Source: Flavobacterium sp. LC2016-12 (lineage in GTDB: Bacteria; Bacteroidota; Bacteroidia; Flavobacteriales; Flavobacteriaceae). From it: 64,000 nucleotides of DNA. Of the stretch, positions 1-9,684 are shown piece after piece. The stretch lies in contig NZ_JADKPT010000003.1 in the NCBI RefSeq assembly GCF_015351595.1, positions 62,001 through 126,000 of the forward strand, written 5' to 3'. Numbering within the stretch: position 1 is the first letter of the stretch; each line of letters starts with the position of its first letter. Made by a program: the position numbers and the translations under genes. The notes beneath the pieces were generated by a model that worked only from the letters and a program-made list of their open reading frames with translations, searched no databases and was not told where the DNA came from.

Positions 1-489
1 ATCGTTATACGGTTTACCATAATAATTAATAAGCAAAAAATAAGTCCATGCTCTGCCTGACATTGCCTCAGCCTGGAGCGATCTTTTCTGCTGATCTGTG
101 CCCTGTGTTGAGCTAAGAACACCATTAATAATAACATTATAGGCGTAAATATTCGTCATAAGACTTCCCATCTCCATAGCATCTTCGTCTGGCTGGTAAA
201 CATCTCCCTCATAACGAAAAAATCTCTGATGACGAAGCGTTGTACCATCAAAATAAGGTTTATAAGCTACTATTTCATCGCCCATAATTACTTGCGAAGC
301 ACTAACTCCAAAACCGTAGTCAATGTTAATTAAATTCTGGTTAGATAGCGCAAGGTTATAATCTGCTGTTGTTTCTAAAATTATTCTTCCTTTTGGGTTT
401 ATTTCTAAGAACTCTTCTTCACAAGAGACAAATCCTAATATCATTACTAGAAATAAAATGGATTTTATATGTAATATTCTACTTTTCAT
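1..489 (-). CDS. SusD/RagB-family surface glycan-binding lipoprotein, N-terminal part (runs off left edge)
   Basis: The first ~163 residues are present and the rest lies left of the window. The start ATG (487-489) opens a lipoprotein signal ending in LGFVSC, with Cys at about residue 23 followed by three Glu, an acidic stretch like the surface-export signals of Bacteroidota lipoproteins. The following NPKGRIILETTADYNLALSN and the later RSLQAEAMSGRAWTYFLLINYYG are typical of the SusD/RagB N-terminal and TPR region. SusD proteins cap a SusC channel and bind the glycan outside the cell. The gene starts 19 bp after the SusC-like gene ends, so they form a SusC/D pair. The substrate cannot be read from this fragment. 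Confidence 0.9.
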   Translation of the reverse strand, partial: MKSRILHIKSILFLVMILGFVSCEEEFLEINPKGRIILETTADYNLALSNQNLINIDYGFGVSASQVIMGDEIVAYKPYFDGTTLRHQRFFRYEGDVYQPDEDAMEMGSLMTNIYAYNVIINGVLSSTQGTDQQKRSLQAEAMSGRAWTYFLLINYYGKPYND

Positions 490-507
490 CTTTATTTTTT
501 TTAAGGA

Positions 508-3500
508 TTAGAACGATATGTTAGCTCCTAGTGTTAAACTTTCCTGATTCGTCTTAAGATTTCTTACACCATAATTAGCATATTGAAATTCCGGGTCAAT
601 TCCTGCATCATTTGCTTTCCATAGCATGATATTGGACATCTGAAGTCTTAAAGAAATAGCATCTGCACCAATTGATTTCATTAATATTGATGGCAAATTA
701 TAGGATAGAGTAATATCCCTTAACTTAATATAGGATGCATCCAAAACATTAATGTCAGACAAAGTATAATACGACACGTCCCTTCTGGAATCGCTTATTG
801 CTGAATTTGAGACAAAAGATGGAATATTTGTAGTTGCTTCATCACCTGGATTTCTCCATCTGCTGTCAAACTCTGAATTAACATTGCCTGTGGTAAAACC
901 ACCGTAAAGCGCACTTTGTCCATTAAGTCTTCCTGTATAAAATTGGTTTACATCTCTTCTCATTACATGACCTAAATTGTAAATTGCATTAACGCTTAAA
1001 CCAAAATCCTTATAGGTAAACGTGTTAGACAATCCACCTGCCCAAACTGGCTGATAAGTTCCATTGTATACTACATCATCTGGAGTTGTAACATTTCTAT
1101 CTTTTGTAGTTGATCCATCAGCTAAATAGACCAAAGGATCTCCCACAGCATCAAGACCTGCATTACGATAAGCAAATACTGCAAATGCTGAATAACCTTC
1201 AGCAAATGACTGTCCTATCCTTTGAGCTCCAGTAGTAATAGGATTCATATTATTTAGACTTGTAATTTCATTTTTATTGTAGGCCATCGTGAAAATAGTA
1301 GACCATGAAAAATTATTATTTCGGTAGTTTGTAGAATTAAGGGTTAATTCAATTCCTCTATTTTCCATATCTCCGTAGTTACCAATTACAGACGAATAAC
1401 CTGCGAAAGCATTTGTTGGAAGTTCTCCCAAAAGATCCTGCGTTTTTTTACGATATACATCAACAGCTCCATTCAATCGACCGTTGAACATAGAAAAATC
1501 AATTCCAATGTTTATGTTCTCTGTACTTTCCCATGTCAATTTTCTGTTGGCTGGTGTGGCTAGTGATAAACCTACTCCGCCTGGTAAAAAGGTACCTCTT
1601 ACTGGCTGATAAATATCTGATGAAGATGCTATGCCTGGAAGAGGAGAGTTACCCGTAATACCATAGGTAGCACGCAAAGCCAAATTGCCAAGGAGGCTTG
1701 ACTGGCCAATAAAGGATTCATTGCTCATAATCCACTTACCGCCTACACTCCATACGGGACGATTTTGTGCCGATTTGTCAATGCCGAATAAATTACTTTG
1801 GTCAATACGAAAACTGCCATTAAGTGCATATTTCTTATTAAACATGTAAGATCCATTAGAATAAAAAGATTCAAATCTTGAAATGCTTTCTGTTTCATTA
1901 AAACTATCATTTCGCAGAATGCTTCTGCCAAATTCATTTGGCATTACAGGATTGAAAACTCCTGTATTTTCAAGAGTTGCATAATCTACAGATCCATAAG
2001 TTAAAAGTTCCTGATTATAACCACGAACAGTACTTCTGTTTGTTCCTACTGTCCTTTCTTGGGATTCATGTCCGGCTAGAATTGTCAAATTATGTTTATC
2101 ATCAAGCCAGCTTTTATTAAAAGTCAGTTGATTTCTAATAGTCCAATTTTGCTGATTAAGATTCTCAACTGAATATCTTCCTCCTTCAGCAGGTAAGTAA
2201 TAAACAGGGGTTGATCCTACTGTCGGAGCAACAGTAAACTCTACAACTTGACTTCTAACTGCGTAACTTTGAGTATCATCGTATATTTTACTATCATTGT
2301 AACCTTTGATAAATCCGTAAACGCCTTCAAACTTTAAGTTCTTAAAAATATTGATATTTACTCCTCCAATAATTCGGTTTAATAATGAATTGGTTTTTGA
2401 ATAACCATAATCAAGCTCATTTAACGGATTATAATCTAAACTGATACGGCTGCGCTGCTCATAATCAAGTCTGTTTTCTTCACTTAAAATCCCCATGTAC
2501 GGCATAGAAATATTATTTCCGCTTGCATCTCTAAATAGCTGATATGGCAGGAAACGGCTATCAATATCTAAAGGTCTTTTAGACGATAAAACGTTATTTG
2601 TCAGATCAGTAATTAAATACATGTTGATATTATCATTGAATTTAAAATCCTGTCTAAGATTTATTTTATAGGAGTTGTTTTTGTCCCCTGGACTACTATT
2701 CTGTTCGTTGGTAGTAGAAATAGAGCCGTAAAAGGAGTGCTTGTCTCCCCCCGCTGACAGTGATATTGTGTGATTGGTAAGCATTGCGTTTCGATAAAAC
2801 AGATCTCCCATCTGCCTTACGTTATTTATGGAACCTAGACTGTCTAAGCGCGCGTTTGCCTGGCCTTCAGAAATTAGTCCTCTATTCTGATCGTATAAGA
2901 TCTGTTCGTGGGGAGAAATTCCTTTACCCGCAGTACCTGTAAATGCAGAAACCTGACTGTAAGGATATGATACAGGGTCAAATACATCTTTTGCTGCTTG
3001 AATAAACTGTTGGCTGTTTAACACGGGCAGATAATTTAAATCCGGCTTACCTTGAAAACTTGTAAATCCATCATATCTTACTTTTAATTTTTGGCTGTTT
3101 TTCCCTTTTTTTGTTGTTATAACAATAACACCATTAGAAGCTCTTGCCCCCCAGATAGAAGCTGCACTTGCATCTTTTAAAACTGTGATATCCTGAACAT
3201 CCTGAGGATTTACGAAAGAAACATCATCATAAGCAACACCATCAATTACAATTAACGGATTTCTGTTAGTTCCAATATAAGAGGTTGGATCATTTGGATC
3301 CTGAACTCCAATACTTGACAATCCTCTAATAAGGAATGGATTTTGCGAAGAACTTGGAGCATTATTAATAGTTAAACCTGCAACTAATCCATCCATTCTC
3401 TGAAGGACATTCATGCTGTAAGAGCGCTCCTGTACAATATCCATATCCGGTTTTGCAAATGAACCCGCTGCCCTGTCTTTAGATTGACTATAATAACCTG

Positions 3501-4152
3501 TAAGGACAACAGCATTTAATTCACTTACTTCTTCCGCCAGAATAATATTTAATTCCTTGGCAGTTTCAATTTTAACAGACTGGCTTTTATATCCCACAAA
3601 AGTAAATACCAGAGTCTGCCCTTTTTCTGCACTAATAGTGAAACTACCATCGAAGTCTGTGACCACAACTTTCTTCGTTTCCTTTATCATGACATTCACT
3701 GCAGGGACAGGCATTCCTTTCGAATCTACAACTTTTCCCTTAATCTTTATTGGCTCAAAAACCTTATTAGAAGAAATACTCTTAGAAGGCTCATTAATAA
3801 TAATCGTATTGTTTGCAGACTCTTCAAATTGGAAATTTCCTTTTGATAACGTCATTTCTAAAAGAGTTTTCACGTTTAAAACTCCTTTTTCGAGCTGTAC
3901 TTTTGGTACATTTTCGAACATATCAGAACGGTAGATAAATCTATAATCTGTTTGTTGTTTGATCAGTTCAAAGACCTCATCTACTGTAGCACTACGATTT
4001 TTTTTAATAACAATTTTTGCGTTTTGAGATAACATTGTATCAGGTGCAAAACTGAAAAATATTAGCGATAGGAAGAGAATCAGTGCTCGCATAATAAAAA
4101 TTTTGATGCCGTTTTTCCTATTGGAAAAAGCATTGGTTAATTTAAATTCCAT
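508..4152 (-). CDS. SusC/RagA-family TonB-dependent receptor with N-terminal STN signalling domain
   Basis: This 1214-residue outer-membrane importer has, in order, a signal peptide (about 17-42), a secretin/TonB short N-terminal (STN) domain (about 45-115), a carboxypeptidase-D-like regulatory beta-sandwich (about 137-212), a plug with IVIDGVAYDDVSF and VLKDASAASIWGARASNGVI (about 300-350), and a long beta-barrel ending NISF. The STN domain is the part of such receptors that contacts a FecR-type anti-sigma factor. A FecR gene and an ECF sigma gene lie immediately upstream on the same strand, so the three should form a trans-envelope signalling relay induced by the imported ligand. This differs from the second SusC (51992-55078), which lacks STN and sits beside a LacI gene. 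The ligand is unknown. Confidence 0.95.
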   Translation of the reverse strand: MEFKLTNAFSNRKNGIKIFIMRALILFLSLIFFSFAPDTMLSQNAKIVIKKNRSATVDEVFELIKQQTDYRFIYRSDMFENVPKVQLEKGVLNVKTLLEMTLSKGNFQFEESANNTIIINEPSKSISSNKVFEPIKIKGKVVDSKGMPVPAVNVMIKETKKVVVTDFDGSFTISAEKGQTLVFTFVGYKSQSVKIETAKELNIILAEEVSELNAVVLTGYYSQSKDRAAGSFAKPDMDIVQERSYSMNVLQRMDGLVAGLTINNAPSSSQNPFLIRGLSSIGVQDPNDPTSYIGTNRNPLIVIDGVAYDDVSFVNPQDVQDITVLKDASAASIWGARASNGVIVITTKKGKNSQKLKVRYDGFTSFQGKPDLNYLPVLNSQQFIQAAKDVFDPVSYPYSQVSAFTGTAGKGISPHEQILYDQNRGLISEGQANARLDSLGSINNVRQMGDLFYRNAMLTNHTISLSAGGDKHSFYGSISTTNEQNSSPGDKNNSYKINLRQDFKFNDNINMYLITDLTNNVLSSKRPLDIDSRFLPYQLFRDASGNNISMPYMGILSEENRLDYEQRSRISLDYNPLNELDYGYSKTNSLLNRIIGGVNINIFKNLKFEGVYGFIKGYNDSKIYDDTQSYAVRSQVVEFTVAPTVGSTPVYYLPAEGGRYSVENLNQQNWTIRNQLTFNKSWLDDKHNLTILAGHESQERTVGTNRSTVRGYNQELLTYGSVDYATLENTGVFNPVMPNEFGRSILRNDSFNETESISRFESFYSNGSYMFNKKYALNGSFRIDQSNLFGIDKSAQNRPVWSVGGKWIMSNESFIGQSSLLGNLALRATYGITGNSPLPGIASSSDIYQPVRGTFLPGGVGLSLATPANRKLTWESTENINIGIDFSMFNGRLNGAVDVYRKKTQDLLGELPTNAFAGYSSVIGNYGDMENRGIELTLNSTNYRNNNFSWSTIFTMAYNKNEITSLNNMNPITTGAQRIGQSFAEGYSAFAVFAYRNAGLDAVGDPLVYLADGSTTKDRNVTTPDDVVYNGTYQPVWAGGLSNTFTYKDFGLSVNAIYNLGHVMRRDVNQFYTGRLNGQSALYGGFTTGNVNSEFDSRWRNPGDEATTNIPSFVSNSAISDSRRDVSYYTLSDINVLDASYIKLRDITLSYNLPSILMKSIGADAISLRLQMSNIMLWKANDAGIDPEFQYANYGVRNLKTNQESLTLGANISF

Positions 4153-4254
4153 AAATTTGTTTTGGTTATTGGTTAATTTGATTAATTACTGGCCGCCTAG
4201 GGGAAAGTTAGGTTTGTATTTTGCAGATCCGAGCCGCTTTTCCCTTTACATTTT

Positions 4255-5418
4255 TTAATTAAATGTTATTGTCTTGTCTTTTATTTCATATGGGATCTTG
4301 TTAGTTTTATTTATTATTGTTAAGATTTCTTCTATTTTTTGATTTTTATCTAATATTCCATTAAATGTGATTTTCTCAAGATTCTTATTCTTGAAAACTA
4401 CATCCACGTCATACCATCTTGAGAGTACTTTCATAATATCCTTAAGCGTCATATCCTGAAAAGTAAAAACTCCTTCTTTCCAAGAAATTGCATTATACAC
4501 ATCTACCCTGTTCATAACCACATTATGACTTGAACGGTTTAAAACAGCCTGATCACTTGGCTCCAAGATTCTCGACACAACACTATTTGATAAATTAATT
4601 TTGCCTTCTACCAAAGTTGTCAAGATATTGTTTTCATCCTGATAGGCTTTTATATTAAATTCGGTTCCTAAAACTTCCACGTTTTGGCCTGCAGTTGCAA
4701 CATCGAAACGAGCTCCCTTATGTGCAGTACTTGGTGAGATATCGAAATACGCTTCTCCATACACCAGCTCAACCTGTCTTGTCTCTCCTTCTTTAAAACT
4801 GGTTGGAAATTTTAACTGTGATTCAGAATTTAACCAAACCTGCGAACCGTCAGGAAGCTTTATAAAAAATTGTCCGCCTCTTGGGATAGTAAGATAATTG
4901 AAACCAATTGTATTCTTTGAAGATGGGGCATTATCATATATTATTTCCTTGCCGTTACTATGAACATTGTTCGAATTGTATTTTTGCCCTTTTTCTAAAA
5001 TTACAGTCTGTCCATTTGCCAATACCAGTGTTGCTTTATCGGTACCTGGCACAATTGTAGCTTTCACTATTGTTGATTCTGACTTCTCAGATTCAAATGA
5101 TAATTCACCTTTGGTAAAATAAAATGTTGCACAAAATAATACGACAGATGCTGCTGCTGCATATCTCCAAAAAACCAGTTTGCGCACAGGAGTGTCTATC
5201 TTTTGTTGTATTTTTTCCCATCCTTTCTTTTTGTTAACTTTTGAAAGTTGCTGAGCACGTTCTTTAAGTAGGTCAGGCTTGGTTATATTTTGCAAAATAT
5301 AGTGCTTGTCTTTTTCCTCAAAAAGATCGGACTCATGAAGCGACTTTGGCTCTTCACCTTTTAGTAGTGACGAAGCAATCTGATTTGAAAGGTTTACTAT
5401 TTTATTAAAAATGGTCAT
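4255..5418 (-). CDS. FecR-family anti-sigma factor
   Basis: The 387-residue protein has a cytoplasmic N-terminal part (1-80), one membrane segment (about 83-101, FWRYAAAASVVLFCATFYF), a periplasmic FecR domain (about 172-280, with IPRGGQFFIKLPDGSQVWLN), and the C-terminal DUF4974-like domain usual in Bacteroidota FecR proteins (about 318-387). In this family the N-terminus holds the ECF sigma factor and the C-terminus senses the STN domain of a cognate TonB receptor. It lies between the ECF sigma gene and the STN-bearing SusC gene, all on the minus strand, which is the standard order for such a relay. No odd features are seen. Confidence 0.94.
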   Translation of the reverse strand: MTIFNKIVNLSNQIASSLLKGEEPKSLHESDLFEEKDKHYILQNITKPDLLKERAQQLSKVNKKKGWEKIQQKIDTPVRKLVFWRYAAAASVVLFCATFYFTKGELSFESEKSESTIVKATIVPGTDKATLVLANGQTVILEKGQKYNSNNVHSNGKEIIYDNAPSSKNTIGFNYLTIPRGGQFFIKLPDGSQVWLNSESQLKFPTSFKEGETRQVELVYGEAYFDISPSTAHKGARFDVATAGQNVEVLGTEFNIKAYQDENNILTTLVEGKINLSNSVVSRILEPSDQAVLNRSSHNVVMNRVDVYNAISWKEGVFTFQDMTLKDIMKVLSRWYDVDVVFKNKNLEKITFNGILDKNQKIEEILTIINKTNKIPYEIKDKTITFN

Positions 5419-5552
5419 CTTATGGAAGGTATTTTATACTAAGACGACAAAAACTAAACAGGGGGTTAAAAAAAAATGACTTTTTTTTTAAAGTATTTTA
5501 CTTAAAGGTTAAATATTCGCAACGAAATCAAAAATTACTTACACAAAAGTCA

Positions 5553-6101
5553 TTAATTTCTGATTTCAAATATAAATGCAAGCAGGACAAAATAGTCTTT
5601 TAACAGGGGTTTAAGACGTTTGTAGGCAATTTTCTTTTGAGCTTTTATTGTGTTTAGGGAAATGCTCAACTCTTCTGAAATTTCTAAACTAGTCATTCCT
5701 TTCATACTCATTTTTATAATTTGAGCACATTTTTTAGGAAGCGTACTTATGGCTTTCTCTAGTATAATTGATGTTTCTGAGATAACCACTTCACGAAGAA
5801 AAAAAGGATCTGTCTCCCAATCTGCAATATCTTCTTTTACAAGTGACTGTGTTGATTTAACATATTTACTTTTAAGGTAGTCAAGAGAGCGATTTTTTAC
5901 AGAAGTATACAAATATGATTTTACTGTATTTTCATTCTGAAATTCTACTTTATCTTCCCATATTTTAATAAAAACCTCTTGTACTATGTCTTCTGAAATC
6001 TCGAGGCTTTCTACATATTTATTGGAAAATAAACATAACGAAGAGTACATAGTATCAAATATACTTTTATACTCTTTTAATGTTAAAGCATGTATTTCCA
6101 T
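5553..6101 (-). CDS. ECF-type RNA polymerase sigma factor (FecI-like)
   Basis: The 182-residue protein has sigma region 2 in its first half (DIVQEVFIKIWEDK, about 38-52, and SYLYTSVKNRSLDYLKSKY) and region 4 near the C-terminus (LEISEELSISLNTIKAQKKIAYKRLK), a helix-turn-helix for the -35 element. Regions 1 and 3 are absent, as in ECF factors. It is first in the minus-strand order sigma, FecR, SusC, SusD, and it should switch on that SusC/D pair when the receptor is occupied. The start ATG at 6099-6101 is followed by an ordinary N-terminus, and no upstream extension looks coding. Confidence 0.94.
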   Translation of the reverse strand: MEIHALTLKEYKSIFDTMYSSLCLFSNKYVESLEISEDIVQEVFIKIWEDKVEFQNENTVKSYLYTSVKNRSLDYLKSKYVKSTQSLVKEDIADWETDPFFLREVVISETSIILEKAISTLPKKCAQIIKMSMKGMTSLEISEELSISLNTIKAQKKIAYKRLKPLLKDYFVLLAFIFEIRN

Positions 6102-7102
6102 ATTTTCCGTAGAAGTGTTTTAAAGCCTGATAAGTTATTTTAATATTAACTTTCGTTTACTTTTTTAATTAGGTGCTAAGATATTACAAAATATTAATTT
6201 CAAAATTTAAGCCCTCTAATTTAGCTCAGTGACTAAAAAAACAGATTTACATAATTATATAATTAATAAAATAACATTATCAAAATGTAGATTTTAAATT
6301 AATTACTACTCTGAATTAAGATTGTATTAAAATATCGCATCATTTTAATTTTTACTATGTCTATATTTTTTTTCTATTTTTTTCTACATTTCTTCGAATT
6401 TTAAAAAATTCCAAGTAAAATATGTGAGTAAAAGATTAAAAAAATGCCTGTTCAAATTTGAAATATCTATCCCTACTACGGATTTGTCGCGCATTTAATG
6501 TAAAAAAAATAACAGTTTAACAATATCATTTTCAACTTACATTAGCTAAAAAAACAAATTAATTGATCGAAAGCATAATTTATGTATCATTTCTCACTTA
6601 AATAAATGATTATAGAATCTAGTATTTTCAAATATATTTGTAATACAAAAAAAAGAATAATACTACTGTCTGTTAATTAGTTAGTATTTTAATTTTTGTG
6701 ATGATTTAATATTGAAAAATTGAAATTTGAATTGGGTGCAGAATCGGTGCATTAGGTTCAAGACATTTATAAAAACGTAGCAAAGACGGGATCTCAGCAC
6801 ATAAAGTTCGAATCCTGCTCTGAATCTAAATTTAAAATATAAAAAAATCTCTAAATCAAATATATTTCATAATTTTGCTACAACCACTGGATTAATGTGT
6901 TCTTAAAAAAGATGTTATACAGTTTAACAACTCCACATTCTAATTTAAAATTCAAGGTTTGTTTGTTAATATTTTGCGATATTTTGTTCAGATCTGTACC
7001 TTAATTGTACCTCAAGATCTGTGAACCTCAGTAAATACTGGACTTCTAATTTCTGCATCGGAAAATAGCAGGATATAATTAGGCAAAATAGCAACAAATA
7101 AA

Positions 7103-7137
7103 CGAGTTAAAGCATTTATATATAATACTTTAACTCG
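7103..7137 (+). terminator. Stem-loop with T-rich tail on the plus strand
   Basis: A perfect 10-bp inverted repeat (CGAGTTAAAG / CTTTAACTCG) has a 15-nt loop and is followed on the plus strand by ATTTTTAATTCCTTTTTC. This looks like a rho-independent terminator, but no plus-strand gene precedes it now, so it may be left over from a lost gene. Confidence 0.45.
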
Positions 7138-7185
7138 ATTTTTAATTCCTTTTTCTTTTGGATATTATGGAAGGTTTTGATTAAA

Positions 7186-7213
7186 TTTTTACCTCGAAAA
7201 TGTGAGGTAAAAA
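7186..7213 (-). terminator. Probable terminator of the GH76-to-GH92 operon
   Basis: A perfect 10-bp stem (TTTTTACCTC / GAGGTAAAAA) with an 8-nt loop lies about 80 bp beyond the GH92 stop codon. On the minus strand the right arm runs into AAATTTAATC, so the U-tract is weak. It is nevertheless the first strong hairpin after the operon. Confidence 0.5.
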
Positions 7214-7292
7214 TAATATTTTTTTGCCCAATTATGGTACATAGCGTATGGAATTAACAGCATAAAAATGCATTTTTTTTTGCTGAAAAAAT

Positions 7293-9644
7293 TTAGTTAG
7301 ACCATTTTTGACTTGGCTTTTCATCTACAACCATTTTTATAATTCCACCCTTTTTGATGTCTTCCAGACTTATTTTTAAATTCTTTAAATCTGCATCGTT
7401 AAACTTAGCTTCTTGCAGATAAACATTCTTTTTAGAATTATTAGCTACCTGAATTGTAAAGTCTTTTCTGTTCAATGATTTTGGTAATTTAATCGTTACC
7501 TTATCAAACATCGGACTGCTTATCTGGTAGGACGGATTTATCTCGGTAAGACCTTTAACATCAAACAAACCAATAGATGACATTACGTACCACGATCCTA
7601 ATTGTCCCTGATCTTCATCTTGCCCGTAACCATAACCATGAATTCCTTCGGTTCCATAAAATTCATCACAAATAGCATGTACCCATTTTTGAGTTAAATA
7701 GGGTTTCCCGGAAAAATTGAACAACCATGAAATATGTAAATTAGGCTGATTTCCATGATTATAGAGTCCTGACAATCCTGCAAACGCATCAATTTTAGTA
7801 CCGCCTCCGAATACATTTTTTTGAGAAGCTTCGAAAATCTTTTCTAATCGGTCATTAAAAGTATCTTTACCAAGCGTTTGTACCAATTCTTCTATATCGT
7901 GAGGAACGTAAAAAGTATATTGCCATGCATTTCCTTCCTGAAAACCTCTCCAGGGTTGCGCAGGATCAAAATTATCGACAAATTTTCCATTGGCATATTT
8001 AGGGCGTATAAATTTGCTTTCTTTATCGTACAATAATTTCCAGCCTTTGGATAATTTTATTAATTGCTCGTAGTCCTTAGTTTTTCCCAATGATTTTGCA
8101 AATTGTGCCACTGCAAAAGCACTGTAGGAATATTCTAATGTATGGGATGCTGAAAATCCTGAACCTTCCGTAATAGTATTAAAACCGATATCGTCTATTT
8201 GCGGTGAGTAGCCATGTTCTATAAATTGCTTCACATCCATTTTTCCAGCACCTTCAATCCTATCTTTCCAGGTAATTTCATTTTTTAATGCTGCTTCATA
8301 ACCTAGCGTAACATCAAAATTTTGAATACCCGAATTATAAGCCGAAGCAATTGCTAATCCTGTAAAATTTGTACCAACACCCGAAACATATTTACTGTTT
8401 GCGAGTCCGTCACCAAGCCAGCCGGCATCCTTATAAACAAGTAGCTGACCCTGTACCCAATCAGCATAATAATCCGGATATGCCAGGGCCCATAATTGTG
8501 TTAAATTCCAGAATCCTCCCCAAATTGCATCTGTATTGTAACAATTGTGCTTAGGAATTCCGTTGTTATCTAAAGGTATTTGTCCAATTTTCCCATTATT
8601 CATTGGATAAGCTCCATTGACATCATTGTATAATCCTCTTCCCAAAAGCGCATGATATAAGCCTGTATAGAATTTAATTTTATCTGTTTCATTTTTCCCT
8701 TCAACAGTAATTCTTCCTAAATATTCATTCCATGTAGATAATGCTTCTTTTTTTGCCTTATCAAAATTGGTGTTTTTAGCCTCGGAATTTAAATTTAAGC
8801 GGGCATTAGCAATTGAAGTATAAGAAAGTCCAACTTTTACCGTAATTGTTTCATTCTCTTTGGTATCAAAAGTTAAGTATAAACCAGCTCCAACTCCGGA
8901 AATCTCTTTTTTGGCAGCTTGTGTCTCTTGCTTATTAAATACACCAAAAGCTTTCGGTTTCTTATCCAGTATGGCAGAAAAATACATGGCAACTTCGGCA
9001 CCAGCCTGATATTTTTTTACATATTCAGGATTGGTAATTACATATCCTTCAATACGACCATCTTCGGTCATCATTACTTTTGATTCTTTTACTGCGCCAC
9101 TTTCACCCTGCCTGTTTCCTATATCAAAAATAATATGAGATTCACTTGATTTTGGAAAAGTATAACGCTGAAAACCTACTCTTTTTGTAGCAGTAAGTTC
9201 TGCCTTTATCTTATAATCTTTTAGTAAAACCGAATAATATCCGGAAGTCCCATATTCCTCTTTTCTGTCAAATCGGGAACGATAACCTTCATCCGGATTT
9301 TCAAGACTTCCTGGAATTGTTTGTAATTTGCCTACAGAAGGTGCAAGGACTATTCCTCCAACCTGAAATTCATGCAGACAGGCAAAGCCCTCAATAGAAG
9401 TGTCACGATCATCATAACCTGTTGCTTCCCAACCTTGCTCATTACCATAGTGAGCATTAGTAGAAGGTGCTAATTTTGCCAATCCAAAAGGCACTGCGGC
9501 CGGGGTATAAAAAAACCATCTGCTATGCGCTGTACCTATGTTTGGATTTACGTAATCGGATAGTTTTTTTTGTTCTTTTTGGCAATAAGCTGTATTGAAA
9601 ATAAAACATGTACTGATAAGCACTATTTTTAAAATCTTTTTCAT
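7293..9644 (-). CDS. GH92 exo-alpha-mannosidase
   Basis: The 783-residue protein has a Sec signal peptide (about 1-21, ending AYCQ) and then the GH92 N-terminal sandwich beginning DYVNPNIGTAHSRWFFYTPAAVPFGLAKLAP. The alpha/alpha-barrel carries EGNAWQYTFYVPHD and GYGQDEDQGQLGSWYVMSSIGLF (about 672-694), the family's catalytic and calcium-site segments. GH92 enzymes are Ca-dependent inverting alpha-mannosidases, mostly alpha-1,2 or alpha-1,3, that trim side chains in the periplasm. It is last in an operon with GH76, galM, GH127 and an esterase, starting 40 bp after the esterase. The linkage cannot be told from sequence. It is one of three GH92 genes in this window. Confidence 0.95.
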   Translation of the reverse strand: MKKILKIVLISTCFIFNTAYCQKEQKKLSDYVNPNIGTAHSRWFFYTPAAVPFGLAKLAPSTNAHYGNEQGWEATGYDDRDTSIEGFACLHEFQVGGIVLAPSVGKLQTIPGSLENPDEGYRSRFDRKEEYGTSGYYSVLLKDYKIKAELTATKRVGFQRYTFPKSSESHIIFDIGNRQGESGAVKESKVMMTEDGRIEGYVITNPEYVKKYQAGAEVAMYFSAILDKKPKAFGVFNKQETQAAKKEISGVGAGLYLTFDTKENETITVKVGLSYTSIANARLNLNSEAKNTNFDKAKKEALSTWNEYLGRITVEGKNETDKIKFYTGLYHALLGRGLYNDVNGAYPMNNGKIGQIPLDNNGIPKHNCYNTDAIWGGFWNLTQLWALAYPDYYADWVQGQLLVYKDAGWLGDGLANSKYVSGVGTNFTGLAIASAYNSGIQNFDVTLGYEAALKNEITWKDRIEGAGKMDVKQFIEHGYSPQIDDIGFNTITEGSGFSASHTLEYSYSAFAVAQFAKSLGKTKDYEQLIKLSKGWKLLYDKESKFIRPKYANGKFVDNFDPAQPWRGFQEGNAWQYTFYVPHDIEELVQTLGKDTFNDRLEKIFEASQKNVFGGGTKIDAFAGLSGLYNHGNQPNLHISWLFNFSGKPYLTQKWVHAICDEFYGTEGIHGYGYGQDEDQGQLGSWYVMSSIGLFDVKGLTEINPSYQISSPMFDKVTIKLPKSLNRKDFTIQVANNSKKNVYLQEAKFNDADLKNLKISLEDIKKGGIIKMVVDEKPSQKWSN

Positions 9645-9684
9645 TATAGAATATATTTTAGGTAATTTATTTTTTAGTTAATGA

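Larger units (their letters stand above)
6102..7292. other. A+T-rich intergenic region with two hairpins and a tRNA-like fragment
   Basis: About 1.2 kb with no credible open reading frame. It separates the start of the ECF sigma gene from the end of the GH92 gene, both on the minus strand. It contains a short run resembling the T-arm and 3' part of a tRNA (GTTCGAATCCTGCTC, 6806-6820) without a cloverleaf, and two perfect stem-loops near its right end (listed separately). The rest is poly-A/T-rich sequence in which I recognise nothing. Decay of a former mobile insertion is one possible explanation. Confidence 0.6.

Noticed and set aside
3557-3934. 125-residue plus-strand frame inside the first susC gene
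   Set aside because: Fully antisense to a strong conserved domain (STN and carboxypeptidase-D-like), with no own ribosome site.
6776-6830. Complete tRNA gene
   Set aside because: Only a T-arm-like stretch is present. The T stem does not pair well and no acceptor, D or anticodon arm can be built.
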